Of a stretch of 64,000 bases of DNA, positions 63,565 to 64,000 are shown in pieces. Under the pieces are notes generated by a model. It saw only the letters and a program-made list of their open reading frames with translations, did no database searches and was not told the origin of the DNA. The stretch lies in assembly GCF_040115645.1 (NCBI RefSeq), contig NC_089569.1:1674001-1738000 (forward strand), in the 5' to 3' direction. The position numbers and the translations under genes were made by a program. The stretch is from Euwallacea fornicatus. Lineage: Eukaryota > Arthropoda > Insecta > Coleoptera > Curculionidae. Numbering within the stretch: the first letter of the stretch is position 1; every line of letters starts with the position of its first letter.

Positions 63565-64000
63565 ATGAAACCCCTACCAACTCTACTTGCACTGCTGCTA
63601 AGCCTCGTTTCCGCAGCATTCGCTTACAAGCAAGAGGAAGACCATCTAATCAAGCTTCAACAGTATTACCAGGAACTCATTCCGAAATATGAAGAAATGG
63701 TTAAAAATTTCCAAGTTCCTAATGATGCTCGCATGTATCAACCTCAAGATGACTCCGCTATCGAAGGTAATAGTAATGCGGTACAATGGTAAAACTATTG
63801 AAGAATGATGAACATCTTGCAGATTTTGGAGAATTTGATTTCATTGTGGTGGGGTCGGGTTCAACAGGATCAGTCATAGCGAATAGACTCACTGAAATCG
63901 ACAATTACAACGTTCTTTTAGTGGAGGCTGGCACTTTTGCAAATGATTTTGTGAGAATTCCTGGAATGTGTGGAGACGCTCTGCTTCTCAACCAATTTAA
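63565..64000 (+). CDS. GMC oxidoreductase (glucose dehydrogenase-like), 5' part
   Basis: Flavoenzyme that oxidises alcohols or sugars with FAD; the insect family includes glucose dehydrogenase, and many members are secreted. Exon 1 is 63565-63766, then a 56-nt GT-AG intron (63767-63822), then exon 2 from 63823 to beyond the window. Residues 1-20 are a signal peptide (MKPLPTLLALLLSLVSAAFA, likely cut before YKQEE). A charged helix-like segment follows, then, after the junction, EFDFIVVGSGSTGSVIANRL, the FAD-binding Rossmann loop GxGxxG, then VLLVEAG, where the acidic residue binds the ribose. Joining in phase 1 restores the motif; without splicing the frame ends at 63792. Only about 127 of the usual ~600 residues are in view. 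The substrate cannot be inferred. Confidence 0.93.

Noticed and set aside
1..64000. CRISPR arrays, operons, ribosome binding sites, rRNA genes
   Set aside because: None seen; the window is eukaryotic by gene structure.

Overview
This is a eukaryotic, AT-rich, gene-poor window, almost certainly from an insect. Three signs point there: very short introns (49-62 nt) inside several genes, insect-type gene families (a GMC oxidoreductase, a two-pore K+ channel, UBE2G1), and a scatter of decayed Tc1/mariner and R1-like LINE copies. A beetle would fit, but the sequence alone does not fix the order. Nothing bacterial or viral was recognised.

Four protein genes can be assembled exon by exon. (1) Minus strand, 11142-9256: UBE2G1, a ubiquitin-conjugating E2 of 169 aa in five exons. 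(2) Minus strand, 24951-12607: a complete two-pore-domain K+ channel. It runs from a 16-nt first coding exon, across a 7.6-kb intron that splits the first glycine codon of the GYG filter, to a compact 3' cluster of small exons. Its C-terminal tail can be spliced in two phase-compatible ways, giving 498 or 468 aa. (3) Plus strand, 60210-60664: a small three-exon gene for a 115-aa His/Cys/Pro-rich protein with a natural run of six histidines. I recognise no family for it, and it is the best candidate here for something undescribed. (4) Plus strand, 63565 to the window end: the 5' part of a secreted GMC oxidoreductase.

Mobile elements fill part of the rest. A near-complete Tc1-type element (56949-58642) has matching ends, TA flanks and a frameshifted DD34E transposase, and sits inside a GC-rich LINE-like segment. 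A second, older Tc1 family is represented by a 1,045-bp relic (43274-44318) and a 221-bp MITE (34962-35182) that shares its ends. A decayed transposase of another mariner group lies at 40283-41260. R1-like LINE remains lie at 38330-39165 (minus) and 45800-46150 (plus, RNase H), with a weaker trace near 2.3 kb. Three diverged repeats with a 271-272 bp period lie at 51601-52200.

The long stretches between these (1-9 kb, 25-35 kb, 46-51 kb, 52-56 kb) hold no coding region I can defend. Most open frames there are short and lack splice or homology support. They may contain regulatory DNA, first exons of genes outside the window (candidates at 28.1 kb and 55.8 kb), or nothing. The genes do not form a pathway; they are ordinary neighbours.
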